Of a stretch of DNA of 64,000 nucleotides, positions 1-8,086 are shown piece after piece. The position numbers and the translations under genes are program-made. Below the pieces are notes generated by a model. That model was given only the letters and a program-made list of their open reading frames with translations, was not told the origin of the DNA and did no database searches. Each line of letters opens with the position of its first letter. Position 1 is the stretch's first letter. This DNA comes from Kribbella catacumbae DSM 19601 (GTDB lineage: Bacteria > Actinomycetota > Actinomycetes > Propionibacteriales > Kribbellaceae): positions 62,001 through 126,000 of the forward strand of contig NZ_AQUZ01000009.1 of assembly GCF_000372465.1 (NCBI RefSeq), read 5' to 3'.

Positions 1-142
1 TGGTCTGCCAGGTCACCTGCTTGACCGCGGACAACGCCGACCCGAACCCCGAGGTCGCGGCCTCCACTGGTCGCCCCGAGGGGATCAGTGCCGCCGCGAT
101 CACGGCGACGGCCGTGACGAGTACCAGAACTGCCTTCTTCAT
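1..142 (-). CDS. Secreted or anchored protein, N-terminal fragment
   Basis: The minus strand reads from an ATG at 142 to the window edge, giving 47 residues. They begin with MKK, then a run of V, L, A and I residues to about residue 22, then SGRPVEAATSG. This is a signal peptide or an N-terminal membrane anchor, so the product is exported or membrane-bound. The rest of the gene lies outside the window and the function cannot be read. The 72 bases between this gene and the next are non-coding and include the inverted pair GTGTGA (169-174) and TCACAC (185-190), which may belong to its promoter. Confidence 0.6.
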   Translation of the reverse strand, partial: MKKAVLVLVTAVAVIAAALIPSGRPVEAATSGFGSALSAVKQVTWQT

Positions 143-214
143 CAACGTCCTCAGGACTGAGCCAACAAGTGTGACTATCTGCGATCACACGATAACTGTC
201 AGCGCAGCCCGAGC

Positions 215-775
215 CTAAAGCGGACGCCAATCCTGGGCGCGAACGGCGTAGACGAGTTCGTCGCACCACTTGCCTTTGAAGAAGATGTTCTCGATCAGGT
301 GGCCTTCCTGGCGCATCCCCAGGCGCTCGAGAAGCTTGGTCGAGGCGGTGTTGCCGTTGATCACGTTGCCGCAGATGCGGTGCAGCCCGAGGTCTTCGAA
401 CCCCAGGCGGAGTACTGCGCCCGCGGCCTCCGCGGCCAGGCCGCGGCCGTGGTAGCCGTTGTGCAGTGCGAAGCCGAGCTCGCCTTGGCGGCTCGTGTCG
501 CTTTCCCACTTGAGGAGGACCTCGCCGATCACGGTGCCGGTCTCGCGCAGTTCTATCGCCAGTACGAGCCACTGGCCGGGCTCGGTCAGGGCCCCCTGGC
601 CGAGTTTGACCTCCAGTGCCGCGCGGGTCTGTTCGCGGTCCCGGACCGGCCACGGCACGTATCGCACCACTTCAGGGTCGGAGTGGAACGCGAGCAGGTC
701 GTCCAGATCGTCCATCCGGTGCGGCCGGAGGTCGAGGCGGTCGGTCTTGATCGGATAGCTGGGATGCAGTGTCAC
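215..775 (-). CDS. GNAT-family N-acetyltransferase (RimJ/RimL type)
   Basis: A 186-residue protein that probably transfers an acetyl group from acetyl-CoA to an amine, possibly a protein N-terminus or an antibiotic. It has the RimJ/RimL layout: TDRLDLRP near the start, VIGEVLLKW in the central strand, the acetyl-CoA loop around GYHGRGLAAEAAGA, then LGLHRI and N-x-AS-x-KLLERLGM. The GTG start at 775 is preceded by AGGAG at normal spacing; a longer upstream extension in this frame would cross the regulatory palindrome and the TetR gene. It is divergent from that TetR gene and shares a 69-bp control region with it, so it is probably the regulator's target. Confidence 0.85.
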   Translation of the reverse strand: MTLHPSYPIKTDRLDLRPHRMDDLDDLLAFHSDPEVVRYVPWPVRDREQTRAALEVKLGQGALTEPGQWLVLAIELRETGTVIGEVLLKWESDTSRQGELGFALHNGYHGRGLAAEAAGAVLRLGFEDLGLHRICGNVINGNTASTKLLERLGMRQEGHLIENIFFKGKWCDELVYAVRAQDWRPL

Positions 776-785
776 CGGCGGTCTC

Positions 786-815
786 CTGTCTAATGCTGTT
801 AGACAGTAATCTAAC
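786..815. promoter_or_regulatory. Overlapping palindromes, likely TetR operator
   Basis: CTGTCTAA (786-793) and TTAGACAG (799-806) form a perfect 8-bp inverted repeat around TGCTG. A second perfect pair, GTTAGA (798-803) and TCTAAC (810-815), shares the middle arm. Three related half-sites thus lie in the gap between the divergent acetyltransferase and TetR genes, where a TetR dimer or pair of dimers would repress both. Confidence 0.65.
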
Positions 816-844
816 GGGAGTAGACGACCAGAAGCGAGGGAAAT

Positions 845-1468
845 ATGAGGCGCGACGCGTCGTCGCACGCGGCCGTGGGAATCTCCGTCGCCGCGATCGT
901 CGAGGCGGCGCTGGCGGCGATCTCCGAGCGCGGGGTCGAGGGGCTGACCATGCGCTCGGTCGCCGAGCGGCTGGAGGTCCGGGCGCCGACGCTCTACCAC
1001 CACGTCCGGAACAAGGACGAGTTGCTGGAACTGGTCGCCCGCAACGCGTTCGACTCGTTCGGGGCCGAGCGACTGGCCTATCAACGGGTCGAGACGCTCG
1101 ACGACTGGATCGCGGTGACGACGACGGGTGCCCATCGCCTGCGTGAGTTCTATGCCGGGCACCCCGGCCTGGCCCGCCTGATCCAGGCCAAGGCGACGCC
1201 GTACCGGGATGAGGGCGATGGATCGCGGGCGGCGCTGATCCGCGCGCAACTCGTTGCCCTGGTCAACCTTGGTGTCCCGGAACCCGTTGCCCGCAAGGTC
1301 TTCGAGACCACGGCCCGATGGACCATGGCCGCCGTCGCCGCGGAACCGGTGGGGGACTCGGGCGATCAGTTCTCGCTAGGCCTGGACTTCTTCCTGCAGG
1401 GCGTCAAGGCGCACCTGGCTCAGCCGGTCGAGGGCAGCGCGTCGGGGTCGAGGCCGAGCTCCTCGTAG
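845..1468 (+). CDS. TetR-family transcriptional regulator
   Basis: A 207-residue repressor. Residues 12-58 form the DNA-binding domain, with VAAIVEAALAAISERGVEGL followed by the recognition motif SVAERLEVRAPTLYHHVRNK. The rest is a helical ligand-binding domain of the tetracycline-repressor type, with no sequence clue to the ligand. An AGCGAGG sequence precedes the ATG. It is divergent from the acetyltransferase, with a strong palindrome between them. Its last 49 bases overlap the 3' end of the convergent MerR gene, which is tight but in keeping with the compact layout here. Confidence 0.9.
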   Translation: MRRDASSHAAVGISVAAIVEAALAAISERGVEGLTMRSVAERLEVRAPTLYHHVRNKDELLELVARNAFDSFGAERLAYQRVETLDDWIAVTTTGAHRLREFYAGHPGLARLIQAKATPYRDEGDGSRAALIRAQLVALVNLGVPEPVARKVFETTARWTMAAVAAEPVGDSGDQFSLGLDFFLQGVKAHLAQPVEGSASGSRPSSS

Positions 1469-2175
1469 GCGACGACCTCGATCTCGCGGCCCATCGACTC
1501 GCGGAAGGCGGCCACCAGAGCCTGCCCGGCCAGCGGAATGATGTTCTCCAGCGTGCGCTGGATCTCCGGCCAGCGGTCAGCCGGCAGGCCCGCGTCGGCG
1601 AACTCGCGCCAGACGGTACTGCGGAACAACTCGACGTAGATCTTGGCGACCGCGTCGGCGTGGTTGAAGAGTTTGGGCAGCATCTCGAAGATCGCGTCCA
1701 GCGGGACGCCGAGCTTGATCACCTCGAGGCCGGTGCGGAGCAGATCCGGGTTCGGGATCCGGAGCCGGCCGTCGTCCTGGCGTTCGGCGATACCCAGCTC
1801 GACCAGCCGGGTGATGGTGTCCGGGTTGTGCGGGATGCCCGCTCGCTCGGCCAGCTGCTGCTCGGTGATCACCTCGGGCTCGGTCGGCGTCCAGGGGCTG
1901 ACCAGCGTCTCGAACACGCCCAGCGCGAGAGCGCCGTCTGGGAGCTCGCTCATCATCCGCTCGACCGCCGCCAGCGTGTAGCCCTTGTCGAGCAGCTCGC
2001 GGACGAGTGTGAGTCGCGCCACGTGGTCGGCACCGTAGTACCCGGTCCGGCCGGCCAGGCGGGGTGGCGGGATCAGCCCGCGGCCGGCGTACGCGCGGAC
2101 GTTGCGCACCGTCATGCCCACCTTGGCGGCGAGCTGGTCGACCGTGAACTCTTCCGGGGCCGACTCGGCCGGCAT
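1420..2175 (-). CDS. MerR-family transcriptional regulator
   Basis: A 251-residue regulator. The N-terminal winged helix is clear: FTVDQLAAKVGMTVRNVRAYAGRGLIPPP, then TGYYGADHVARL and a helix beginning VRELLDKGYTLAAV. The C-terminal half is helical, lacks an obvious metal-binding cysteine cluster, and probably senses a small molecule. The ATG at 2175 is chosen because GGGAGGA sits just upstream; a GTG four codons earlier is less likely. It is divergent from the membrane protein-SDR-hydrolase operon, with a perfect palindrome between them, and so probably controls that operon. Confidence 0.88.
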   Translation of the reverse strand: MPAESAPEEFTVDQLAAKVGMTVRNVRAYAGRGLIPPPRLAGRTGYYGADHVARLTLVRELLDKGYTLAAVERMMSELPDGALALGVFETLVSPWTPTEPEVITEQQLAERAGIPHNPDTITRLVELGIAERQDDGRLRIPNPDLLRTGLEVIKLGVPLDAIFEMLPKLFNHADAVAKIYVELFRSTVWREFADAGLPADRWPEIQRTLENIIPLAGQALVAAFRESMGREIEVVAYEELGLDPDALPSTG

Positions 2176-2189
2176 CTGTCCTCCCACCC

Positions 2190-2230
2190 TTGACAGTGTT
2201 CCAGACTACACGTTACATATCTTATGTAAC
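2190..2230 (+). promoter_or_regulatory. MerR-type operator and promoter
   Basis: A perfect inverted repeat, GTTACATA (2212-2219) and TATGTAAC (2223-2230) around TCT, lies between the MerR gene and the membrane-protein operon. A TTGACA box at 2190-2195 points toward the operon, and the palindrome covers the place where its -10 would fall. The palindrome is strikingly AT-rich against this background. Confidence 0.6.
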
Positions 2231-2287
2231 ATCATCCATGGCGCATGCTTGGTGTCCGACGCGCAGTACGAACCGAAGGAGTGCCGA

Positions 2288-4093
2288 ATGACCGTCCCCT
2301 TGGCGGCCTCGACCGGAACCGCGACGTTCGACCAGATCGTGATCGTCACCGGGCTCGTCTCGGTGCTCTATTTCGCACTCGCCGTACTGCTGTGGCGGGA
2401 ACGCACCGGACGGGCGACGCTGGTAGGGCGCCTCGCGGACACCATCGGGAGACTGGACGGAGTCCCCCGATGGGCCGCGCTGACGCCGTACCTGCACGCC
2501 GTCTCGCTGCTCGCCTGCGCGTTCGGGGTCTGGTGGGACATCGCCGTGCACATCGACAGCGGCCGCGACACCGGCCCGTTCGGTACGCCGGCGCACTACC
2601 CGATCTTCTTCGGCATCCTGGGCGTGATCGTGTCCGGCGTCTTGCCGATCGCGCTGGCCCGCAAGCCGTTGCCGGCCCGGACGATCAAGCTGACCAAGGG
2701 CTGGCGGATCCCGTGCAGCGCGGCGCTGGTGACGGTGTGCGGCACGTTCGCGCTGGTCGGCTTCCCACTGGACGACGTCTGGCACCGGCTGTTCGGCGAG
2801 GATGTCACGCTGTGGGGTCCGACGCATCTGCTGATGATCGGCGGCGTCGTGCTGTCGATCTTCGCCCGGCTGCTCGCCTCGGCCGAGGTCGAGCAACTGG
2901 TCGGCATCAACCTGCGCCGGCGCCTCCAGGAGATCGTTGCCGTCGGCGCATTGCTGATCGCCTGGGACCTGTTCAGCACCGAGTTCAACTACGGCGTACC
3001 GCAGTTTCCCTTGATCCTGCAGCCGATCCTGATCGTCTTCGGGTCGGCACTCGCCTTCACTTTGCTGCGGTCGCGGCGCGGACCCGGTACGACGTTCGGC
3101 GCGCTCGCTGTCTACCTGGTGATCCGCGGCGGTATCGCCTGGGCGGTAGACCAGCCGCTCGGCGAGATCCTCGGCCACTTCCCGCTGCTGATCGTCGAGG
3201 CGGCGCTGGTCGAGTTGACGGCACTTGCTCTGGGCAACAAGAACCGCTTCCGGCTGGGGCTCGTCTCCGGCGCGCTGATCGGCACGGTCGGCGTGGCCGC
3301 GGAGTACGGATGGAGCCAGGTGTGGATGCCGATCCACTGGCCGGCCTCGATGCTTCCGTCGGCGCTCGGCTTCGGCGTGGTCACCGGCCTCGGGGCTGGG
3401 CTGGTCGGTGCCTGGCTTGCCACCCGGTACGCCGAGGTGGCGGGCGAGGTGCGCGACACCCCATCGGTACGCCGGACGCATCAGCTCGGCGCGATCGGGC
3501 TGGTCGTAGTACTGGCGGCGCTCTTCTTCTGTGTACCGCGGTCGGCTGATCCGGGGGTGACGGCAACGGTGTCGCTGGAGCCGGTGGCGACCGGGGCGCA
3601 GCCGACGGCGTACGTGACGGTGAAGCTGCAGCCTGCTGACGCGGCCGATGGAGCGCGCTGGTTTGAGGCGCTGGCCTGGCAGGGTGGCGGGCAGATGACG
3701 CACGCGATGCAGAAGGTTGCTGATGGCACCTATCGGTCGACGGATCCGCTGCCGATGTTTGGCAAGTGGAAGTCGATGGTCAGGCTGCATCAAGGGCCGC
3801 GAGACATGGTCGCGATGTGGGTCTATGCGCCGGAAGACCTGGCGATCGAGAAGCCGGCTGTCCAGGTCGGCAACGGGCAGACGGTCGAGTTCATCAGCGA
3901 GCAGCAGGTACTGCGGCGCGAGGAGCGGACCGACGTACCGCGCTGGATGTGGAACGGCGGGTACGCACTGCTCGCCGTGGTCGGGTCGCTGGAGATCCTC
4001 GGGATCGCCTGGCTGGTCGGTCGCGGTGCGCGCGGTGGTCGGCTTCGTGCGGCTCACCTGGAAGGCTCCAAGTTGGAAAGGGAAACTGCATGA
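2288..4093 (+). CDS. Multi-pass membrane protein with extracytoplasmic C-terminal domain
   Basis: A 601-residue protein that I do not recognise. The first 430 or so residues contain about ten hydrophobic segments, beginning TFDQIVIVTGLVSVLYFALAV. After a further segment near residue 400 (QLGAIGLVVVLAALFFCV) comes a soluble stretch of roughly 140 residues with a beta-sandwich look (VTATVSLEPVA, AYVTVKLQPADA). It ends with a last membrane helix (GYALLAVVGSLEILGIAWLVG). AAGGAG precedes the ATG. It overlaps the next gene by 4 bp (ATGA), so the membrane protein, SDR and hydrolase are probably translated together. A role in transport or in presenting a substrate to the two enzymes is only a guess. 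Confidence 0.8.
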   Translation: MTVPLAASTGTATFDQIVIVTGLVSVLYFALAVLLWRERTGRATLVGRLADTIGRLDGVPRWAALTPYLHAVSLLACAFGVWWDIAVHIDSGRDTGPFGTPAHYPIFFGILGVIVSGVLPIALARKPLPARTIKLTKGWRIPCSAALVTVCGTFALVGFPLDDVWHRLFGEDVTLWGPTHLLMIGGVVLSIFARLLASAEVEQLVGINLRRRLQEIVAVGALLIAWDLFSTEFNYGVPQFPLILQPILIVFGSALAFTLLRSRRGPGTTFGALAVYLVIRGGIAWAVDQPLGEILGHFPLLIVEAALVELTALALGNKNRFRLGLVSGALIGTVGVAAEYGWSQVWMPIHWPASMLPSALGFGVVTGLGAGLVGAWLATRYAEVAGEVRDTPSVRRTHQLGAIGLVVVLAALFFCVPRSADPGVTATVSLEPVATGAQPTAYVTVKLQPADAADGARWFEALAWQGGGQMTHAMQKVADGTYRSTDPLPMFGKWKSMVRLHQGPRDMVAMWVYAPEDLAIEKPAVQVGNGQTVEFISEQQVLRREERTDVPRWMWNGGYALLAVVGSLEILGIAWLVGRGARGGRLRAAHLEGSKLERETA

Positions 4094-4911
4094 CCGGGCG
4101 CGCCGGTCTACGGAAGCGGCGAGCGTGGGATCTGCGGGGCAAGAAGGCGCTCGTCACGGGTGCTGCCGGAGCCTTCGGTACGGCGACCGTCGAGCAACTG
4201 CGGTCTCGTGGTGCCGAGGTGATCGGGCTCGATCTGCAGAAGAGTGAAGGCGTCATCGAGTGCGACCTGACGCAGGCGGAGCAGATCCCGGGTGCCGTCG
4301 ACGAGGCGGTCGAGCGGCTCGGCGGGCTGGACGTGCTGATCAACAACGCGGGCATCGGCGTACCGGCTCTCGCAGGGGAGGCGCCGGATGCCGTTGCCCG
4401 CAAGGTGATCGAGGTGAATCTCTTTGCTGGCTGGGGCGTCACGGCCGCTGCCATGCCCGTACTGCGGGCCGCGCGTGGGCGGGTGATCTTCGTGTCCTCC
4501 GGGCTCGCGTATGTGACGCTGCCGCTCGCCGCGTCGTACTTGGTGTCCAAGCGGGCGATCGACACTTATGCGGATGCGTTGCGGATCGAGAATGGCCGGG
4601 CGATCGACGTGAGCGTGATCTATCCGGGGTATGTGCCGACGCCGATCCATGATGCGTCGCTTGCTCGTGGGGTTGATCTTGGGTTGTTCTTGCCGGCCGA
4701 GACGGTGGCGCAGGTGGTTGGGACGATCGTCGACGTGGCTGCTTCTGCGCGCCCGCCGCGGAATCGGGCATCCACTCGGTCGACCGGGGTGGGAGTCGCG
4801 GTCGCGCGGCATCTACCGTCGGTGGCCGACAGGCTGGTCAGGTTGCGGACCAACCAGCAACGCCGCAAGGGTGGGTTGGGCGAGTGGACGGACAGACTGG
4901 GGAAGCTATGA
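4090..4911 (+). CDS. Short-chain dehydrogenase/reductase
   Basis: A 273-residue NAD(P)-dependent oxidoreductase. The Rossmann motif TGAAGAFG is near residue 27, an acidic residue follows at the end of strand two (GLDLQ), NNAG is near residue 90, and the catalytic Tyr and Lys are in YLVSK. A conserved PGY follows. The C-terminal 60 residues are basic and longer than in classical SDRs, a feature of forms acting on hydrophobic substrates. It overlaps the genes on both sides by 4 bp. The substrate is not visible in the sequence. Confidence 0.9.
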   Translation: MTGRAGLRKRRAWDLRGKKALVTGAAGAFGTATVEQLRSRGAEVIGLDLQKSEGVIECDLTQAEQIPGAVDEAVERLGGLDVLINNAGIGVPALAGEAPDAVARKVIEVNLFAGWGVTAAAMPVLRAARGRVIFVSSGLAYVTLPLAASYLVSKRAIDTYADALRIENGRAIDVSVIYPGYVPTPIHDASLARGVDLGLFLPAETVAQVVGTIVDVAASARPPRNRASTRSTGVGVAVARHLPSVADRLVRLRTNQQRRKGGLGEWTDRLGKL

Positions 4912-5864
4912 CGCAACAGGCTGAGCGATCCGGGGGAGATGTGGCGATGCGGGCTGAGCGGTCCGGGGTGGTTACTGCCGACGGGGTGCGGCTGCATGTC
5001 GAGACAACCGGTTCGCAGGATGCGCCGGTGACGGTGGTGCTTGCGCATGGCTGGACTTGCTCGACGCGGAGCTGGCATCACCAGCTCGCCGGGTTGCCTC
5101 GGGTGTTGGGGGCGGACGCAGTACGGGTGGTGGCTTACGACCATCGCGGGCACGGGCGTTCGTCGGCGGCGCCGGCTGGTACTACGCGGATCGAGCAGTT
5201 GGCGGACGATCTGGCTGCCGTGCTCGACGAGGTCGTCGGGGATGGGCCGGTGGTGTACGCCGGGCACTCGATGGGCGGGATGACCTTGATGGCGCTGGCC
5301 GAGCAGCGGCCGGAGCTGATCGGGTCGCGGATCGCGGCGGCCGCTCTGGTCTCCACCTCGTCGGGTCAGCTGACCTCGCGGGCGTTCGGATTGCCCGCGC
5401 GACTCGACGGGCCGGCATCGCTGCTGGCTCCTCGCGCGATGAACCTTGCTGGTCAGCGGATGGAGCGACGCGCAGTACGGGCTGCTTGGTTGCAGGGGGC
5501 ATCGATTCGGGTACGCCGGCCTGCGGTGCGGCAACTGGTGTTCGGGAAGCAGGCGGACCCGGCCGAGGTGGACATCCTGATGGCAGACCTGGCCGCGACA
5601 CCGGGCCGCTCATTCGCCGGCTTCTTCGAGGCTCTCACGCTGCATGACCGGGAGCACGCGCTGAAGGTGCTCGACGCGATCCCGCTCGAGATCATGCACG
5701 GCACCCGCGACCGCCTGATCGGTCCTCGCCACGGGAACCGCCTAGCGCACCTCGCTCCCTCCGCCCGCCTCTGGATGTACCCAGGCGCCGGCCACATGCT
5801 GATGCAAGAACGCCCCCGCGACGTAACCCAACGGCTGGCCTCCCTGGTACGCAAGGTCCGCTAG
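4908..5864 (+). CDS. Alpha/beta hydrolase
   Basis: A 318-residue serine hydrolase. HGW near residue 47 is the oxyanion-side motif, the nucleophile serine is in GHSMGG, the acidic residue is in HGTRDRLIGP, and the histidine is in GAGHML near the C-terminus, so the triad is complete. The start overlaps the SDR stop (ATGA). A hydrolase and reductase co-translated with a membrane protein suggests stepwise processing of an ester or ketone substrate. Its stop overlaps by 4 bp the stop of the convergent gene downstream. Confidence 0.9.
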   Translation: MTQQAERSGGDVAMRAERSGVVTADGVRLHVETTGSQDAPVTVVLAHGWTCSTRSWHHQLAGLPRVLGADAVRVVAYDHRGHGRSSAAPAGTTRIEQLADDLAAVLDEVVGDGPVVYAGHSMGGMTLMALAEQRPELIGSRIAAAALVSTSSGQLTSRAFGLPARLDGPASLLAPRAMNLAGQRMERRAVRAAWLQGASIRVRRPAVRQLVFGKQADPAEVDILMADLAATPGRSFAGFFEALTLHDREHALKVLDAIPLEIMHGTRDRLIGPRHGNRLAHLAPSARLWMYPGAGHMLMQERPRDVTQRLASLVRKVR

Positions 5865-6265
5865 AGCGCACGCATCCTGTTGTTCCGAGCGTTGTGCTCG
5901 ACCTCGGCCACCCCGAGCGCCTCCAGCACCGGCGGAACGTAGTTCGCGAACCGCCCGCGAAAACCCTTCTTCACGCCGTACCACCCACCAACCGGGTTGT
6001 CCTCCGCCCGCGCCCACGCCTCAACCGTCCCGGGCGCCGCGGGCTTCTGCTCATCCGCGTTCCCCAGCACCATCCAGTCGCCATGCGCCGTGAGCATCCC
6101 GTGCAGGTCGTCGATACACCGCAGCTGATAACTCAACTTGGTGCTCCCCACCCGACACACCAACTCCGCCGCGTCCTCATCCCGATACACCTCGTACTGC
6201 GACCCGCCGGGCGGCGTACTCAACACCCACGGGTCGTCCTTACTCCCAGTTCCGGTGAACGCCAT
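5861..6265 (-). CDS. Conserved protein of unknown function
   Basis: A 134-residue soluble protein starting MAFTGTGSKDDPWVL, with no signal peptide or membrane segment. Its start (GTGxKDDPW) and body (YEVYRDEDAAELVCRVGST, then YGVKKGFRGRFANYVPP) look like a widespread actinobacterial family of unknown role that I cannot name with certainty. The ATG is chosen because a GGAGGAGGGG stretch sits just upstream; a longer reading would run into non-coding repeats. It converges with the hydrolase gene with a 4-bp overlap and is otherwise alone. Confidence 0.75.
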   Translation of the reverse strand: MAFTGTGSKDDPWVLSTPPGGSQYEVYRDEDAAELVCRVGSTKLSYQLRCIDDLHGMLTAHGDWMVLGNADEQKPAAPGTVEAWARAEDNPVGGWYGVKKGFRGRFANYVPPVLEALGVAEVEHNARNNRMRAL

Positions 6266-6345
6266 CACAACCCCCTCCTCCCGATGCCCCTTGATTCGCA
6301 GGCTACGCCAAGTACTACAGCCGGAGTTCGTGGTGTTGGGCGGCA

Positions 6346-6455
6346 GGCCCGGACCTCCGCCACTCACAAACCTCTCGTTTCCGCCCGGGAGCACGCCTGT
6401 GCACGCTTGGCCGGGTGCGATCAGTTGGGGTTTGTGAGTGGCGGCGGTCCGGCCC
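6346..6455. repeat. Inverted repeat, dispersed intergenic family copy 1
   Basis: The 27-bp arms at 6346-6372 and 6429-6455 are inverted copies matching at 25 of 27 positions, with the core CCGCCACTCACAAACC. Related sequences occur near 19540-19660, at 25546-25645 and, as half a copy, at 41562-41586, all between genes. Confidence 0.75.
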
Positions 6456-6730
6456 GACGCGACGACCGCACGCTGAACATCACGACTCCCTTCGCCCAAG
6501 CTCCCTAGTCCCGGAGGCGCCTCCGTCCCACGGACGCGATACCCAGCCCCAACCCGGACTCGCTCGCGTTCCCCGAGCCGTCGCGCGGCCGCCCCCACTT
6601 CGTGCACGCGTGAGCGAATCGGCCACCGCGATCCATGCCCACCTCGTGCCCAAAGTCGCCCCCCGGGCCCTACCCAAAGCGGCCGCGACTTTGTGCACGG
6701 CGTAGCCATAAACCCGCCAGTAGATGCGGG

Positions 6731-6853
6731 ATCTGGTTCACCGCCGGTCCGCCTCCCGCCGGGCGGCACCAGCTCGTCATCAAGGGAAGCAGTGGTGACT
6801 TCTCCGTTCAGGCGACGTACAACCTCACAGTCAAGGACACTGCTGGGCTCTGA
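6731..6853 (+). pseudogene. Possible 3' remnant of a surface-protein gene
   Basis: About 40 codons ending in TGA read as HQLVIKGSSGDFSVQATYNL and then TVKDTAGL, with the strong third-position G/C bias of real genes here and the strand pattern of an Ig-like secreted domain. No start codon with a ribosome site, signal peptide or upstream coding signal precedes it. This is best explained as the tail of a gene whose front is lost. Confidence 0.35.
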
Positions 6854-6863
6854 TCAGCCCACT

Positions 6864-6877
6864 AGGGTGGCGGGGTG
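6864..6877 (+). promoter_or_regulatory. -10 box with leaderless GTG start
   Basis: TAGGGT at 6864-6869 fits an actinobacterial TAnnnT -10 element and ends five bases before the GTG at 6875. Transcription would begin at or beside the start codon, giving a leaderless message; no convincing ribosome site is present. Confidence 0.5.
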
Positions 6878-8020
6878 CAGAACCTTCTTTCTGATGTCGT
6901 GGTCGTGGATCTGACCCGGGCGCTGGCTGGGCCGCATGCGGCGATGATGCTGGGGGATCTGGGGGCGCGGGTGATCAAGGTCGAGACGCCGGTGGGTGGG
7001 GATGACAGCCGGGGGTGGGGGCCGCCGTTCGTCGAGGGGGAGTCGACGTATTTTCTGTCGGCCAACCGGAACAAGGAGTCCGTGACGGCGGATCTGAAGT
7101 CCGAAGAGGGTAAGGAGTTTCTGAGCAAGCTGGTGTGCAAGGCCGACGTGCTGCTGGAGAACTTCCGGCCCGGCGTACTGGATCGGCTGGGGTTCTCCGT
7201 CGAGCGGTTGCATGAGCTCAACCCAGGGCTGGTGATTTTGTCGATCACCGGCTTCGGGCATGACGGGCCGGAGGGTGGGCGCGCGGGGTACGACCAGATC
7301 GCTCAGGGCGAGGGCGGGCTGATGAGCATCACCGGCGCGGTCGAGCCGACCAAGACCGGCGTACCGATCGCGGATCTGCTGGCCGGCATGTACGGCGCCT
7401 ACGGGGTGCTCGCCGCGCTCCACGAGCGGAGCGTCACGGGCAAGGGGCGCGTGGTCCGGACGAGTCTGCTGGCGTCGGTGGTCGGCGTCCACGCGTTCCA
7501 CGGCACCAAGTGGACCGTCGCTGGGGAGATGCCCGAGCGGGTGGGCAACCATCACGCGCAGATCGCGCCGTACGGGATGTATCGCACCAAGGACGACATC
7601 GTCCAGGTCGCCGTCGGCAGCGAAGGGCAGTGGCGGACGTTCGCGCCGATCGTCGGGCTGGACCCGGCGGACGAGCGGTTCGCGGCGAACGCAGTACGGG
7701 TGGCGCATCGTGACGAGCTGACCACGGCGATCGAGGCCGCGTTCAGTGCCGAGCCGGCCGACGAGTGGTTGCGCCGGCTCGAGGAGGCGGGGATCCCGGC
7801 GGGCAAGGTGCGTGACTTCCAGCAGGTCTACGACTGGGAGCAGACGCGGTCGCAGGGCCTCCTGATCGACGTCGACCACCCGACCCTCGGCCGCATCCAG
7901 CTCCCCGGCCCACCGCTCCGCTTCGACGACAACCCGTACGCCGGTGCGCGCGAAACCAACCTGCCGCCGCCGCGCCTCGGTGAACACGACGAGTCAGTTC
8001 GCGCCTGGCTCGAGGAGTAG
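6875..8020 (+). CDS. CaiB/BaiF-family CoA transferase
   Basis: A 381-residue class III CoA transferase, which moves CoA between carboxylic acids, often in degradation of fatty, aromatic or carnitine-like acids. Family marks are VVDLTRALAGPHAAMMLGDL, then GARVIKVE, NRNKESV, LLENFRPGVLDRLG and ITGFG. The catalytic Asp is expected in the YDQIAQGEGG or IADLLAGMYG segment. The start is GTG with a close -10 box. It stands alone, so its acyl substrate cannot be inferred from neighbours. Confidence 0.9.
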   Translation: MQNLLSDVVVVDLTRALAGPHAAMMLGDLGARVIKVETPVGGDDSRGWGPPFVEGESTYFLSANRNKESVTADLKSEEGKEFLSKLVCKADVLLENFRPGVLDRLGFSVERLHELNPGLVILSITGFGHDGPEGGRAGYDQIAQGEGGLMSITGAVEPTKTGVPIADLLAGMYGAYGVLAALHERSVTGKGRVVRTSLLASVVGVHAFHGTKWTVAGEMPERVGNHHAQIAPYGMYRTKDDIVQVAVGSEGQWRTFAPIVGLDPADERFAANAVRVAHRDELTTAIEAAFSAEPADEWLRRLEEAGIPAGKVRDFQQVYDWEQTRSQGLLIDVDHPTLGRIQLPGPPLRFDDNPYAGARETNLPPPRLGEHDESVRAWLEE

Positions 8021-8086
8021 CAACTTTCCGCCGAACTGCTGCATCAAGGCTGGTAGCGACCCGACCAGCTCTCGGAGGTTCTTGCG

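Larger units (their letters stand above)
6266..6874. other. 609-bp intergenic region with repeats and a gene remnant
   Basis: No intact gene. It holds a 110-bp inverted repeat (6346-6455), a shorter inverted pair CAAAGTCGC/GCGACTTTG (6650-6658 and 6687-6695), a possible 3' gene remnant near 6731-6853, and the promoter of the CoA transferase at its right end. Confidence 0.6.

Noticed and set aside
169..190. GTGTGA/TCACAC pair as a CRP-type site
   Set aside because: The half-sites are 10 bases apart rather than 6, so it does not fit the CRP consensus.
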